Counted from the first letter of the stretch, positions 21,790 to 34,260 are shown. The stretch: DNA of 64,000 nt from Serpula lacrymans var. lacrymans S7.9 (GCF_000218685.1 NW_006763290.1:2475855-2539854), one strand, 5' to 3'. Numbers and translations: made by a program. Notes: generated by a model not told the origin, from the letters alone.

Positions 21790-22086
21790 TGTAACAGACG
21801 TGACCCATCACACCAAGGACTCAGCCACTCAGCTATTTGCAAACTAGGCATACTCTTGTTTATATCTCACTTAGCCGTCACCAATTTCTACACTCCTTAG
21901 CTTGTATCGGTCTTTACTTGTACTCTACCAGCTTAGCTCTGAATCCGTATATAAAACTTTCCTGTTTGTAGTTAGACGGTAGTGTTCCCAGAATTAATAG
22001 TAGACTTACCACTGTGACATTCCAGTCCGCTCAAGAGCTCTCTCAAACCTTTATCTTCTTGTGTGATGTTCTCCGTGACCGTTACA
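21790..22086 (+). repeat. Probable 5' LTR of a gypsy element
   Basis: This 297-bp unit runs from TGTAACAGACGTGACCC to GACCGTTACA, with perfect 6-bp inverted ends (TGTAAC/GTTACA). It contains a TATA-like tatataaaac near 21950 and lies upstream of a gypsy gag in the same orientation. The 3' LTR is absent, so no TSD can be checked. Confidence 0.6.
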
Positions 22087-22366
22087 TCTTTTTTCACAAC
22101 TCAGCCTACAACTACTCTTCATACATGTCATCTGGCCTTGGAATGATCACCCAAATACCCGGACAACTACCATCAATCAAGGAACAAGAAAATGACAATA
22201 AGCACTCACTACAAAGGCATGTACAATCTATGTCAGTGCAGCCGCCCAATGGTTGTCGCCTGGCCTAAAGCCAGTACTGAGTCATCTCTAGTCATCTCTA
22301 CCTTGCCATATTAACAGTTCCCCCTCTCAGCTAGATAATCTCCAGGGACCCGGAGTCCCTTGGCCC

Positions 22367-23623
22367 TTGTCCATTGCTGGTACACTTGTAAATTACTCAA
22401 GCACCACAATGAGAAGTCCCTCAGGTTGTCCAGGCGAGGATACCAAGGAGGTTCCAATTATCTACGAGACTCCTATCAGTCCCGCTAGCATAGAAAATAA
22501 TAGAAGTATACCACCACATATGGATGCACCCCAAAGAATGATGCTCGGATGCGGGCAACAATTGGTTCTAAGTAATGACCAGGAGAGACTGGTCTGGCAA
22601 GCTGAATTAATGCTCACAAGTGAGCAATTAGTTAAGATTCTGAAACAACGTGAATAAGAACATACCTTGAATGACCCTGAGGAAGGGTCCAATAGGCATA
22701 AAGGACCGTCTAAGCCTAAAGGGAAGGGCCCTGACCCAAGTAATTGGGGAAACCTTTTGAATGAGTCTAATATGGACATAGACAAACAGAAAAAGGCCTT
22801 TTATACCTGGAAAGAAGCTCAGTATTGGGCCCAGGAGAAAGTAAGCGGAAAGGGACAAACCAAATATCCCTCCTCCAAGGAACCCCAGTCGCAGAAAGCT
22901 AGCACTGGGGAGAAATGAAACATTAATCTGTGAAATACCCATAAGTTCGAAGTTGAAAAAGCTAAGGAAGAACTTCCTAAACTCAAAGCCAAACTGGCAA
23001 AAGAACTAAAGAAAAATAAATCAGCGCAGCCAGATGCCTCAGTCCTTGATAGAGAAAACCCAGTAGCTAGACTTGTTGAACAAATGGTAAAACCAACAAA
23101 AGGACAGCAGACTCTTTGTACACCGCATAAATTGAATCCCAGCAATCAGATACCCGCGGCTAGCTATCTACGCAGATTGCTGGGGCACATAAAACTAAAA
23201 GGAAACAAACCCTCAGAGTTGGGGAGCTCTTTGAGTGAATCTGACTCAAGCTCTCATGGAGACTTGAGTGAATCATCTTCTGATGAAGACTCCAGAACTT
23301 CATCATTGGGCCATAAGAAAGGAACAAGAACCAAACATGCCCAGCGCAAAAGAATGAGAAGGCAGATATTAAAGCCAACTGAGCCACCTCCATATGACAG
23401 AAAACTGCACTTGCGAGAATTTCATTGCTTTGTCACTGCAGCCACAGCCTATGTTACTGAAGGACAGGTCCCTCATGCCAACCGGGTATACATGCTATCT
23501 ATATTCCTGAAGGGAAAGGCATATGAGTTTTATATCCAGGAGGTGGCCAATAATCCTTTTGAATGGACTCTTCAATAATTCTTTATTGGGATGTTTAATC
23601 ACTGTCTTCCAGTCAATTTCCGG
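22367..23623 (+). pseudogene. Ty3/gypsy gag relic
   Basis: A long low-complexity N-terminal part (lysine- and serine-rich, several stops near 22655 and 22917) is followed by a retrotransposon Gag domain: LREFHCFVTAATAYVTEGQV, RVYMLSIFLKGKAYEFYIQE and NPFEWTLQ, then past a stop FFIGMFNHCLPVNFR. The sequence is cut off at 23623 by element X. No zinc knuckle or pol follows on the far side of X, so the element is truncated as well as frame-damaged. Confidence 0.8.
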
Positions 23624-25363
23624 TGTCGATGATGAGAACTGTTGTTAGAAAAACCACACACAAAAACAAACTAACACACAATCCTCCCAGATTCTATGGA
23701 ACTTGTTTATGGGCTTTGCCTCCTAGAATAGTGGAGTGGTCTGGTTGTTTGTAGGGTGGTACATATAATGGTCCTTCAAAGTAAAACCCAGAGATGTATG
23801 GGTGTGGGTTTTGAGGAGGAGGGATAGTTGGAATATAGAGAGATAGGGGCTTTGTGGCAAGTATAGACGAGCACTACCTTGCTAATCGTAGCACAAGGTA
23901 GGTTTGAGAACAACAATATGATGAGGTTCCCAGTGATAGCAGGCTCCTGACGCACAAACTGTAGTGCTCAGAAGGACTCTAATTGAAAGGGATGACAATG
24001 ACTTCAAAAGTGGGAAGTGACAATGACAGCAGTTGACAGTGGTAGCAGTGGGAAGTGTTGTGACCACACTGGATCACAAGCAGCAGAGTAGTGAACTTGA
24101 AATTAGAGAAGATTGTTCTTTACAAGGTCAAATACAGGGGTTTATATAGTAAAAGAAAAGTAGGCTATGCTATGCACAGTATAGCTGTGCAAAAAGAATG
24201 AGAAGAAACATGAAGGAAGGAATGTACGCTGACAAATCCTGCGTAGGTAGTACAGGATAAAATTGTCAAAAAAAGGAAAAGAAAGGGATAGAACAATGAA
24301 TGCTGTGAGTAATGTCACAGGATTGTACAGCCATAAAGTAAAGTCCAATAGCAAAAAGAGAGCAGGAAAATCATGGTGTCATGGGAAGATACAGGTAAAA
24401 AAAGGGCAAGGCAAAACACTATCAGTATCAACACAGGTCCTTTATTGTCAGTCAGGCATTCTAAAAAATATGTGTCCATAAAAATGATTCAAAAATCAAA
24501 AATAATTGCACTGTAAATGAATGTTCTGCTGAAAAAAAGAAACTGGAGCCACCTGTCCACCACCTAGTCCAAATCCGACAGTTCCATGGCCTCACTAATG
24601 GACTGGTTGTGTTGGACCACCTGGTCAAACGAGGGAGGGAGAGGAGTAGTCCCAATTTGGAACAAGTGAGTCCCAGGCAGCATGTGGTAGGTGTAGCTGT
24701 AGCAAAGACGATGGACAAAAGATAAGTGTACCCAAGTGAATGGGACAGCAATAAACATGGGCGACGCAAGGGGATGAACCTTCTCCAGCTCAAAAACTAC
24801 CCACCCACGCTCCAACCAGGCAAGACGAGCAACCAATGTTTTGATAGTATATAATGGTAGATCAATGTCATAAAGATGGACCTGTTGCCCTATTTGAACC
24901 GGCCACCGGGGCTTTGCTGATATCAGCAGTGGCACGTGGTAGTCGACGGATTGGCAACGGAAGCGGATAGGAAGTGGTGACATCAGAAATGGTGGGGGTG
25001 CAAATAAGATAAGGAGGAGGAGGGTGGAGGTGACAAAAAGGTGGATTAGAATGGGGATCCAGAAACGACTGTCAGGTGAGAATAAAAAGGAAAGGAAGGG
25101 GCCCATGGTGGGGCTAGGCAAAGGAAGGGAAGTGAAGGAAACGACAAAAATGAGGGCGCAGTGCAATGTGTAGCCAGTGGCGACGCAAAAATTTGCCAAA
25201 ATGCCAAAATGCGGAAAGTACCGAATGGAAAAGCAAAGGTGAGCGTGACTGGATTGCTATTTCACGTAGCACTGTGCCTGTGTGGCGCAAAGGCGAGTCT
25301 TTTTGAATATTTGCTTCGTTATTGACACCTGTCCATGCTACCAATTAACTTTGGTGCATGACA
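23624..25363 (-). mobile_element. Long LTR-like element X (copy 1) with internal ORF
   Basis: This 1740-bp unit is related over its whole length to 49820-51541 (opposite orientation). On the minus strand it runs from TGTCATGCACCAAAG (25363) to CAGTTCTCATCATCGACA (23624), so it has TG...CA ends. It carries an ORF in the upstream half (25118-24564), then a TATATAAACCCCTGTAT promoter-like motif (about 24148-24132) about 0.5 kb from the far end. That layout fits an LTR with the ORF in U3. It interrupts a gypsy gag on the left. The two flanks do not show a duplication, so a later deletion on one side is likely. Confidence 0.7.
24564..25118 (-). CDS. Conserved ORF of unknown function inside LTR-like element X
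   Basis: This is about 184 codons from the ATG at 25118 (MGPFLSFLFSPDSRFW) to the stop at 24564. It begins with a strongly hydrophobic stretch (roughly residues 15-40, rich in Leu/Ile, a possible membrane segment or signal anchor). A conserved core follows: HVPLLISAKPRWPVQIGQ, HLYDIDLPLYTIKTLVARLA, LERGWVVFELEKVHPL, HMLPGTHLFQIGTTPLPP and FDQVVQHNQS. The copy in X at 49820-51541 keeps the same core with mostly conservative replacements, but has one in-frame stop and an 80-90 bp loss over the hydrophobic part. I do not recognise the family. Preservation of a 130-residue core in both copies suggests it was once translated. Confidence 0.5.
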   Translation of the reverse strand, partial: PSPTMGPFLSFLFSPDSRFWIPILIHLFVTSTLLLLILFAPPPFLMSPLPIRFRCQSVDYHVPLLISAKPRWPVQIGQQVHLYDIDLPLYTIKTLVARLAWLERGWVVFELEKVHPLASPMFIAVPFTWVHLSFVHRLCYSYTYHMLPGTHLFQIGTTPLPPSFDQVVQHNQSISEAMELSDLD

Positions 25364-26477
25364 ACGTCCCAGGTGCTTAATGGGATGCCCCAGCTTATTA
25401 CATGGGACATCCCAGGTGTGCTTAACGGGATGTCCCAGCCCACTACATGAGCAAAGTTTTTATCTTTCCTGTGTGTGCCAGAATATGACTTGCTCACCCA
25501 CCTTATCCCATACTTCCTGCAATTCTACAAAAAGGTTTGGCAGTGGGCAGGCTGATATCAAAAGGTCTCATTGCTACTTATTTCCACTTGAAGTCTTATG
25601 AGCCTTACATCATACCACTCATTTATCTCAAATTTTCTCCAAGGCTTGAAGAGTTGTAATGCCAGACATGGGACATCCCACCCATCACAAAACAATACTC
25701 ACCTGTCTACAAAATACAGAGCAGGCTTGCCAAGGATTGGTCATCTTAAAAATTTCAGGGTATTACATTTGATTTGGGCCTCATATAATATTATTTCCCT
25801 TTGGGGCATGCCTAGGATGCCAGATTTCACCTAATACAACAGTCAAAAACAGTAATAAGAAATAACAGTATGATGGAATACACAGAGGACAAAAAACATT
25901 TATGAACTGGTATGAACAAAAGTTACATGAGGCTGTGAGGCCATAAGGCAGAAATATGGCAATGTTGGGCATATATCCCCTAATTTCTCAATGCTCAGGA
26001 TCTGAAAACAAGGGATCACTATGTAAGCTGGCCTCAAGTCCTCTTCACAATTATTTTTCAATCTTTGGTCAATTAATACAAAACAAAAAAGCAAAATTCT
26101 AAGACCCATAGGATTAATATTGATAAACTTCTAGCCTATCTTGTCCATTCTAGGTCCTAAATTGGCACCATTAATTGGTGCCACGGCTTGTTTGTTTCAA
26201 GCCATAGCTTGCTAGCAATAGATTAGCCAGTGGTGCCTCTGGGCTGGCAGAGGAGAAGGGGGGGGGAGGGGGGTTCTAAATATATGTGAGTTACCATTTA
26301 TGGGAGTTATCCCAGGTTAAGCCCTTGGCTGGAACTCAGCTTATTATAGTACGCTATGGGGTAAACCAGAACCTGAAAGGGCAATGGGTTTTATGATGTT
26401 CTATTTAGTCAGCTAACCATCTGGCTCAGTATCCCAACTACATCAATGTTAGTAGCAAATTTGTAGGCATAGTTAGC
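25364..26477. repeat. Unclassified sequence rich in GGGATGTCCC-type motifs
   Basis: No gene is visible. A roughly 46-bp unit is repeated in tandem at 25367-25460 (tcccaggtgcttaatgggatg and tcccaggtgtgcttaacggg). The dyad-like string gggatgtccc/gggacatccc occurs several times (about 25406, 25428, 25670). The run continues into repeat R copy 2 and is probably one larger unclassified element. A G-rich run (9 G, A, 6 G) lies at 26258-26273. Confidence 0.45.
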
Positions 26478-26790
26478 TTATTTATTTTTGAATTTTATTT
26501 TTGCCATTTGGGTTTAATATAATTCCCAGTTCTGTTGTATTACTATCTGCACTAAGTCGTGACATGACAGCATCTGAAATGGGTGACCAAATAGTAAAGC
26601 CTAATATAAACAGTTTCCATTTCACAATCCTCTAGATATGTGGACCCCTGACACCTGTTACATGTGACATTAGTGGGACTGTCCCATGGGACATCCCTTG
26701 TATTTCAGGGCGATTAGCCACATAGCAATACAGAAGATATTACAGCTAGTAGCCAAGGACTAGGGGGTGACTGAAGTGGCTAATGCTGAA
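26478..26790 (+). repeat. Unclassified dispersed repeat R, copy 2
   Basis: Same orientation and block order as 11455-11800: tatttttgaattttat, ggacccctgacacctgttac, cccatgggacatcccttg, and gatattacagctagtagcca. It shows no coding potential. Confidence 0.6.
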
Positions 26791-27648
26791 GTTGGATTCT
26801 TCACAATCATCTTCTTCAAGCCCTAAACAATGCAGGCACGGACAAAGTTGCTGAGATATATTGCAACCTGAAGCAATTGGCTGAGATTATGTGGATTAGG
26901 CTCATATATTGTGTAACACGCAATCCAGAGTAGCTAGAAGTGTTCAGACTCAATTCCATTGTCTGAAAGTGCAAGGTTAGAAAGCCAAAATATCAAATAC
27001 GTACGGTAAAGTCTTTAAATCCGCCACATAATTAATGTTGTCACCCCATAGCCAATTTTCTGCTTCAATAGATGCCAACATATCTTCATGATTGATGGTA
27101 GTGCCTAAAAGTTGAGTCAATTCACCTAAATCCATGCTGCTGCTGTTATTGTGCTCCAGGTTCAAGTTATGTGGTAGGCGACGAGGATGAGCGGCCAGTG
27201 TCAAATGCCAGCTATTAGGTAAGCAAGCTTCTTAGCAGCACCACAGATTGAGGTTGTAGAGACAAAGAGTCATGTGCTGTGGGGCGTATGAACACCCCCA
27301 TGACCAACAATAGTCATAGTAGTGTTTTCAATATAGCTGTGTACATAGTAAAAATGGTGGGTGGGTTGATAGGTTGATAAAATGCACTCACTGTTTTATC
27401 TGTCTAAATGTATGGATGGGTGACAAGCACATGGATTCAACATGACTTAGCTATCCTTGAGAATGAGCTGTAGAACACTGCGTGAAAAGAGATAGCCTTG
27501 CATCCTCGGCAAGGACAGGGGAGAAGCCAAGGAGCTTAGAGCATGTGTAATGGCAGTGTGAAGATACCGTGTCAATACAAAATGAATGTGTGCCAATGGA
27601 CATTATGAAACAGAGTAAAAACTGTAGATGTCCATTAGCATGTTAAAA
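26791..27648. other. No recognisable gene
   Basis: A 75-codon minus-strand open stretch (26977-27204, with SSSMDLGELTQLLGTTIN) is not recognisable. The rest is AT-rich and uninformative. Confidence 0.3.
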
Positions 27649-28330
27649 TCCGTGCAAACCTGCATGAAGGTGGTCCATCATACCGATATGGGACAACATA
27701 GGAGTCTTCATGGTACATTGTATACTACCTTAGCAGTGATATTGAAGTGCTATGTTGTCAAAAAAGTTGGGTGTGTATATTGAGGTAAGATGTGTTTGAA
27801 GATAGCTTTATTGCAAAATTACCATGTGTAGATGTTGTCGTTAAAATTGGGTGGTCCATTGTACTGATATAGGGCAGCATAGGAGACTCTGCGGTATGAA
27901 TATTGAAGTGCTGTGACGTCAAAGAAGTGGGATATGTACCTATGTGAGAATATTTATGAAAAGAAACATGATCATAAATGTACTTAGTATGCTATGTGGG
28001 ACAGATGTGGATAATAGGTGGCACATATTCACCTTCTATGAAAAAGAGTGATGTTTGCTGGGTTAATATTAGCATGATGGACTAAGTCTGGAACTTGGGA
28101 GCATACCTGGCGGTGATATTGGAGTAGTGCCAAGAGGCCACTGGAATGATGATAGGCAGATTATAAAAAGGACAGTTATTTCACAAATTTGAATGAATTG
28201 GAAGGTGATATAGTTACAAATGGTAGAATAATCACCATGTATATGGATTTTGAGGAACATTGTATACTCTGTGGTACATGTTGATAATAAGGCAGGATAT
28301 GTCAAAACATGTAACTTACCTAAACCATAT
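27649..28330. repeat. Diverged tandem repeat, period about 160-181 bp
   Basis: Two copies are readable: ggtggtccatcataccgata at 27669 and ggtggtccattgtactgata at 27850, each followed by catagga and then by attgaagtgct(a/g)tg and gtcaaa(a/g)aagt. A weaker third occurrence of the middle block lies near 28105 and of acattgtatact near 28258. No gene is visible. Confidence 0.45.
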
Positions 28331-29774
28331 TTATTTCCTTATGTACCCTCATTCAACTTTGCATAGTCATCGACCATACCAGCTCTCCTCAAATGGGTCA
28401 GACCACCCGTACTGCATGTAGGCGCCAACAGTGACTGGGCACATATTCGGCCAAATGAGAAGAACTGTGGTTGAACGTGTATACCCAAAAGTAGGATTTT
28501 GTAGAGACATGCTAGAGAGGCTTGCAAGTAGTTGGTGGGAGCTCAATCCATTCTGAGGTATGCATGTTCATGTATGACCGTAGGTTACAATACTGGCAAT
28601 GCATATCAATATTTGATATGGAAGCACACGTGACTGCTGTTGCATATGAGTCAGCCCCAACAGTTAGACACATTAAGTTCCCACCTGAGCTTGTATTTAC
28701 ATAAAACAAACCCACACATTGGTCAGTGCCTGTAAGCCCACTCCACTGAACAGTAATGAATTTGTCACCACCATTGGACATGCATATGCCCGCTGGCTGC
28801 CATGAAAAACTTCACCAACCTAGCCCTCAATATGAGTCTTGTCAGTATACTAATCATCACACTCTTGAAACTACAAGGGTGAAATGTTGGGCACAGTCAA
28901 TTCCTTCATTGCTATCCCCCATCTCCTCAACACATCCCTATAAATGTCTTCCAAAAACTCCTATTTCAAATGTCCCATCAAGACATTTGTTTGGTGAAGA
29001 AGGTGGTAATAATGTTGACACGGAGGAGAGTCTGTTGTTTGAGCTTCTCAAAGTCGCTGAAGACCTTACTGGGCAGGTGAGTATCATTCAAATCATATGG
29101 GAATTATGGTTACTTGCTTGTAACTCTTGTTACAGGCAATATTGGACTCTCATCAAGCCAAGAGAAGCCTAAACACTGTGTACAAGTTGCAGGATACTAT
29201 ACAAACTGTCGCTATTAGTGCAGAGCAAAAATGGCAGTGGCATCTTATACAGGCAAATAACTACCAAGGCTATAATATCTGCTGCCAATTAAGAGCTCAA
29301 TAGTGTCCGCCGTGAAATCAGCAGGTTGTGTACTATCACTTGCTGTGCATGTATCCTGGAAGATGGAGACTTGATTATGCCTCATGAAATATATAGCATG
29401 TCTGGGGAATATAGTTGTCAAGTTCTCACAAAGGCATTTGCATAAGAGGTCTTTTTTCCACAATTGGTGGGCTGTAAATTCACTTTTAAAGGGTGTTGGA
29501 CTGAAAATGGAAATTTCTAGGGTAATATAATATTATATGTCCTTGGTACTTATCATTATGTTTTTGTTCTTGTAGACATCCATGTTTCAATTGTACAGAT
29601 TGTACAATTATTTCGTCTAGTTGTTAATAAACACATGTGACATTAGCTGTTTATTCAAATTCATTTGTTTGCCTACTACTTGTTTAATTTGCTTCCACTT
29701 GATGATGATCCTGACTGCCTTGTGAGAAATCATCATCATCTTCTTCCATCTCCAATTCATCAACATGACGAGGC
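28331..29774. other. Unassigned region with short open stretches
   Basis: Open stretches on both strands (minus 28512-28781, plus 28756-29172, minus 29245-29463) match no family I know. The + strand one contains FGEEGGNNVDTEESLLFELL followed by a helical run, and a donor-like gtgagt at about 29078. Together with the tnp2 relic that begins after 30191, this may be its decayed 5' portion. I cannot support a product. Confidence 0.3.
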
Positions 29775-30191
29775 TGTAACAACCAAGAGTTAGTTACTCT
29801 GGCGCACACAGGAACACACTATAAAGGTAGTGAATGGGGAGTGGTTACCCCTTAGGCTGCAGAGAGTTTGTTGGTTAACAACAGGAGGACTCGCTGAGGA
29901 GTCTCCTGGATTTATTGGGGTATATATACTAATACAGAGTGTTTGTACTTCTGTACTGTACAGTTGGTAAAGTTTAGTGGCTGATGATGTCATGGGGCCT
30001 AGCCTGTATGACCAGCTCCACTGTGTGAGAGAGTTGTATCTAAAATAAGAAGAAGGCAACGCGGCGCAAGAAAGAGGAGTTTGAACAAAAGGGGAAGTGC
30101 TGTGTGGCACCATGTGTGAAAGCTAAAGTGTACAAGGTTAAAGCGGAGAATGAAAAAGAAGGAAAGGTCCGAAAATTGTGTTATTGTAACA
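29775..30191 (+). repeat. Solo LTR, family Z (417 bp)
   Basis: It begins TGTAACAACCAAGAGTTAG and ends AATTGTGTTATTGTAACA. All family landmarks are present (tctggcgcacac, aacaggaggactcgctgagg, gaccagctccactg). The flanks (gaggc and tatac) do not match, so one side has been rearranged since insertion. Confidence 0.85.
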
Positions 30192-30199
30192 TATACAGT

Positions 30200-32941
30200 A
30201 TATGATTGTTGTCCACAATCCTGTTGTTGCTTTGTTGGCCCAAACACATCCTTAGAAAGATGCAAAATATTGCGATATGATGATTACAAGAGACCCAGGC
30301 AGAAATTTGTGTACATACCATTATTTCCTCAATTGGTGGCCATGTTCAAAAATGCGGAGCTTACTCAAAAGATGAAATATTGAAGTTCTGAACATCGCCA
30401 CACACCTGAATCTGTAACAGATGTAATGGATGGAATGGTATACAGGCAACTTCTAGAGAGATGTGTCATAGTAAATGGTGAGGAGTTGGCACACCATTAT
30501 TTTTCAGACCCCTTCCATTGGGGCTTTCCACAGACAGTTTTGCTCTATTCCGACGCCGCAATTTGACTGCATGGCCTATAATCATTTATTATTATAATCT
30601 TCCTCCAGACTTGTGTTTCCTAAAGGATTATATTTTGTGTCTGGGTGTGGTTCCGGGTTATAAAAAGCCGAAGGATTTTAACTCCTGTTTGTGGCCTTTT
30701 GTGTTAGTTTTTGGTGATTCTGCACCTTTGTGCTACCTATATATCTTCATTCCTTTCTCTATCTATTCTTCTATCATCCACTATTGATTGTGTTCTTTAT
30801 TATTTCGCCTTTGTGGCTGCTTTGTTTACCTTTGTTTACAAAACTTCGGACAGTACTGCAGAGTCCAATGCTTCCTATTCTCTAGTTACTCACATTGGAC
30901 TCTAGGTACTGTATACCTGTCATACTCTCTAATAATAAAGTTACTCACATTGGACTCTAGTTCCAGTCCCTGATTGCTCTCAGCAAGTGGCTAGACACTT
31001 CCTTCAAGCTTTGTTCTTAATATTTTGTGGAGGAAATGATCAGATTGGCACTCGGGGTTTGCATGTATGATGTGCTTCTTGCAAGTATTTTTTGTCTCCA
31101 TGCATATTTAGTTGTTGCATCCGGCAACATTCCAGCAATGTTGATGATTATGAAGATGAAGGGACACAACAGATATTCACTTTGTGGTATCTGCAAAATA
31201 ACTGGTGTTTTATTTTCAGGTGGGAGGAATACGACCTATTACATTCCAGATAACAGACGGGAGGACCTGAATGGGAGTACTCCTGCAGGGGTTCCATTAT
31301 CTAGGAATAATAATTTTGAAATAAATCCAGCTCACCTGCCACTATGAACGCACAACGAGATCATAGCACAAGGAAAGGAAGTCCAGCTTGCAGGCAATAA
31401 TGCTGAATCAGAACAGTTATCAAAACTTCAGGGAATAAAAGGCTTACCAATCCTCAGTCACCTTTCATCCCTATCATTTCCTGCATCTTTTCCATACGAC
31501 TTCATGCATTTGATGTGGGAAAATGTGATCCCTAACCTAGTGATGCTTTGGACAGGCGGATACAAAGGTCTAGGGGAAGGTACCGGTTGTTACAAACTAG
31601 AGAAAACTGTCTGGGAGGCTGTAGGACAGTTAACATTGCAGTCATCCCTTCAGAATATGTGCCAAGCCTCCCCAACATAGAAAAAGACCTATCAAATTGT
31701 ACGTTGGATTCATGGTTGTTCGGGACATTATATTTAGGCCCCATACTCTTACATTGAAGGTTTTGCCATCACCAATACTACAATCACTTTGTTGATCTTG
31801 TGTGATTGTTGCATTTATGTCTTCAATTTGAGCTCTCAGCGCAAGACATTGAAACAATCTGTACGGGCTTTATCGACTGGGTTGCTAAATAGGAGTGGTC
31901 AGTATATCAATTTCTGAAGTAAGACTGTTCACCAATAACAAGAAATAACTTACAGATATTACTACCAGTTTAATTCTGAGAGTCTCAGTGCATGCCCAGT
32001 AACTATACATGCACTGCTGCACATAGCCAACAATATAGAATGGACGGCCTTTCTAATGCAGAGGTTCTGCACGTGATTGCAACAGGTGATTAAAAGCAGA
32101 CAACATCCATATGCTTCTATGGCTGTGTACCTAGTCAATGATGCAAGGCTAACACACATAGAGCTTGCTTACAATATCAAGTCAGAGCTAAGTCTCAAGC
32201 CTTTGAAACAGATTGCTGGATGTTTTAGCGATAATGCTTGTGAGCTTTTATTTATGCATTAAGCTAAAAAAAACTAAAAATGCTTACAGATCCAACCTGC
32301 ATTCTTTTACCCCCTTGTTGTAAATGTGTGGTAGAGATGTCTTTGCAAAAGAAAATTATAGCCGCCTTGGCCACATGATTCAACATAACTTCATCAATGA
32401 TGAAACAGTACTATCCTCTCGCAACACTATCATTATGGGGGAAATTCAAACATCTGGAAGGGGGAGATATAATGGTTGCTGCGGCGTTGACAAAATCACG
32501 GCCAGATATGCGGGATGCCACTTTCATTCAAGTAAGTGAACTCTGGGATTGATGGCAAAATTGACATATGTTAAAATAACATAGTATGAAGCTCTGGCAG
32601 ATAAATTTGCTCACCAGCGTCGTTGAACCCCCAAGTATGAGAAATGGACATATTTTGGGCAGCTCCAATACATCATTACAATAATTTTCCCTGCAGTTGA
32701 GGAATTACAACTCTCAAGACCTCCCAGTATAATTCTTGTGGCCGTCAAAACATGCCATATTGAAGCAACAGATTCATTAGATGTGCCTTATTTTTCGAAC
32801 TGTAGCGTGATAGAGGTCATGGACATGACCTGTGTTCAATGTGTTGTCGGGAGGGTGAAAGTTGATAACAGATGGGCTACAATTGATAGGAGTGGGAACT
32901 TAGCCCGAGCCATCTATGATGTTGACACATCTGTGGACTAA
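30200..32941 (+). pseudogene. tnp2-like (CACTA/EnSpm-related) transposase relic
   Basis: This is a large transposase of the agaricomycete tnp2 type. Blocks in order: CPQSCCCFVGPNTSLERC (zinc-like region), KFVYIPLFPQLVAMFKNAEL, HHYFSDP, GLSTDSFALFRRRNLTAWPI, YYNLPPDLCFLKDYILCLGV and PGYKKPKDFNSCLWPFV (up to 30701). After the inserted Y LTR it resumes with EEMIRLALGV, MKGHNRYSLCGICKITGV, THNEIIAQGKEVQL-like sequence, HLSSLSFPASFPYDFMHLMW and SACPVTIHALLHIANNIEW. It ends with SRQHPYASMAVYLVNDARLT, an intron near 32532-32585, and CVQCVVGRVKVDNRWATIDR before the stop at 32941. Stops occur near 30381 and 31345, and frameshifts near 31680 and 32070. Not functional. Confidence 0.85.
30702..31022 (+). 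repeat. Solo LTR, family Y (copy 2), TSD TTTTG
   Basis: The unit runs from TGTTAGTTTTTGGTGATTC to TTTGTTCTTAATA. TTTTG occurs at 30697-30701 and 31023-31027. With one TTTTG and the LTR ignored, the tnp2 reading frame continues straight through (WPFV then EEMIR), which confirms the insertion boundaries to the base. It contains a duplicated gttactcacattggactct. Confidence 0.96.
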
Positions 32942-34260
32942 ATAAGCTATAGGACGGTAATGCAACTTGGTATTGATGGCAGCATTGAAAATTTGAGTTC
33001 TTTGCCGCCGGTAGATGATCTGATTGCAAGCGATGAAATACATACTATGAGCGGTGTATTTTCACCACAAATAAAAAAGTGTCATACCAGGATTCAGTGT
33101 AGTTATTTGACAGAATCCTGCGGAGTATTTTCACTTGGTACTATCATTGGACACCGGATGCAACCAGTTAGAGATATGCACTTGGCCTCCAGAGGCTCAA
33201 CAATCACTGTACAGGTAGCTAGAAAATTGTCAGACGTAGAATATAGTATAGAGAATATAATTGTGAAAGAATTTAGTGAATAGCTTATCTGTAGCAACAA
33301 CAACAGACCTGACACTATGCTCTTGAACTCCAGAAGTGTGAATTTTGAGGGAAAGATGGCCAGATTTGACCAGATCTCGTGCTGGGAATATTGCAATATC
33401 TTTCTAGAAAACGTCAATAGGTAGGCCCCTACAATGCCAGATACTTACTGAGCTGATTGGGGCCTCAAAGCATTTGGAGAAACGAAAACAATGATGGAGT
33501 CGTGACTAGGTGACCAAAACAGGCAATCACACACCAAGATAATCAATCAAGGACCACTAGCTCTGCTTTGGTACGTACCGCAATACCACCAGCGTCAGGA
33601 CTTGGTGACCTGGTGGAATTTGACTGGTAAGCTCCGCCTGATTTGGTCTGTGAGTGCCATTGTGACCCAGTGTGACCAGAAATTGCAGAACCATTCCAAA
33701 ACATGTGTTGTCTTTTCAGTTTTGTTCAGCTGCTCCAATGCTTCAAGTTCTTGCTTATTTTTCTACATAGGCAACTAGAAAACTAAAAATTATATCTACT
33801 GGTCAAGTTCCAACAGTCTAAAGCTCAACGACTGGTGAGTTATTCAACTTCTCCCCAGACCAATTGCACCTATTGTCCAACGATAGTAGTGCGCAGGAAT
33901 ATATCCTGAGAAACGATGACAGGTGATGACTCATAATCACCACTTACATAGTGAATGTCATATTTCACCACATTTTCAGGGAATTACTACTGAATTTGGG
34001 CCTGACAGTGCCCTAAAACACGTTTCAACAGATGTGACTATTTGCTTGTTGGAACTTATTTACAAATCCCTGGAAATTTTTATTTACAATGAAAATCAGC
34101 ACTTTTACATTCATTGTCCAACAGCCACATTTATTCGCTCAGATATACAGGCGAGGAAATGCATCATAACACGCTCAAACTCTTTCGCTGATGTAGGATA
34201 CCCAATGCATGATAATGACTCGATACAAATATTTATCTTTGAGGTTATAATTATAACTAG
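32942..34260. other. No recognisable gene
   Basis: Two open stretches (32960-33283 and 33923-34267, + strand) have no recognisable domain. The first may be a tail or accessory sequence of the tnp2 element. No repeat family known from the rest of the window is visible. Confidence 0.3.

Noticed and set aside
26258..26273. G-quadruplex regulatory element
   Set aside because: A run of 9 G, A, 6 G could form one, but there is no nearby gene and such runs arise easily. Noted only as part of a repeat region.
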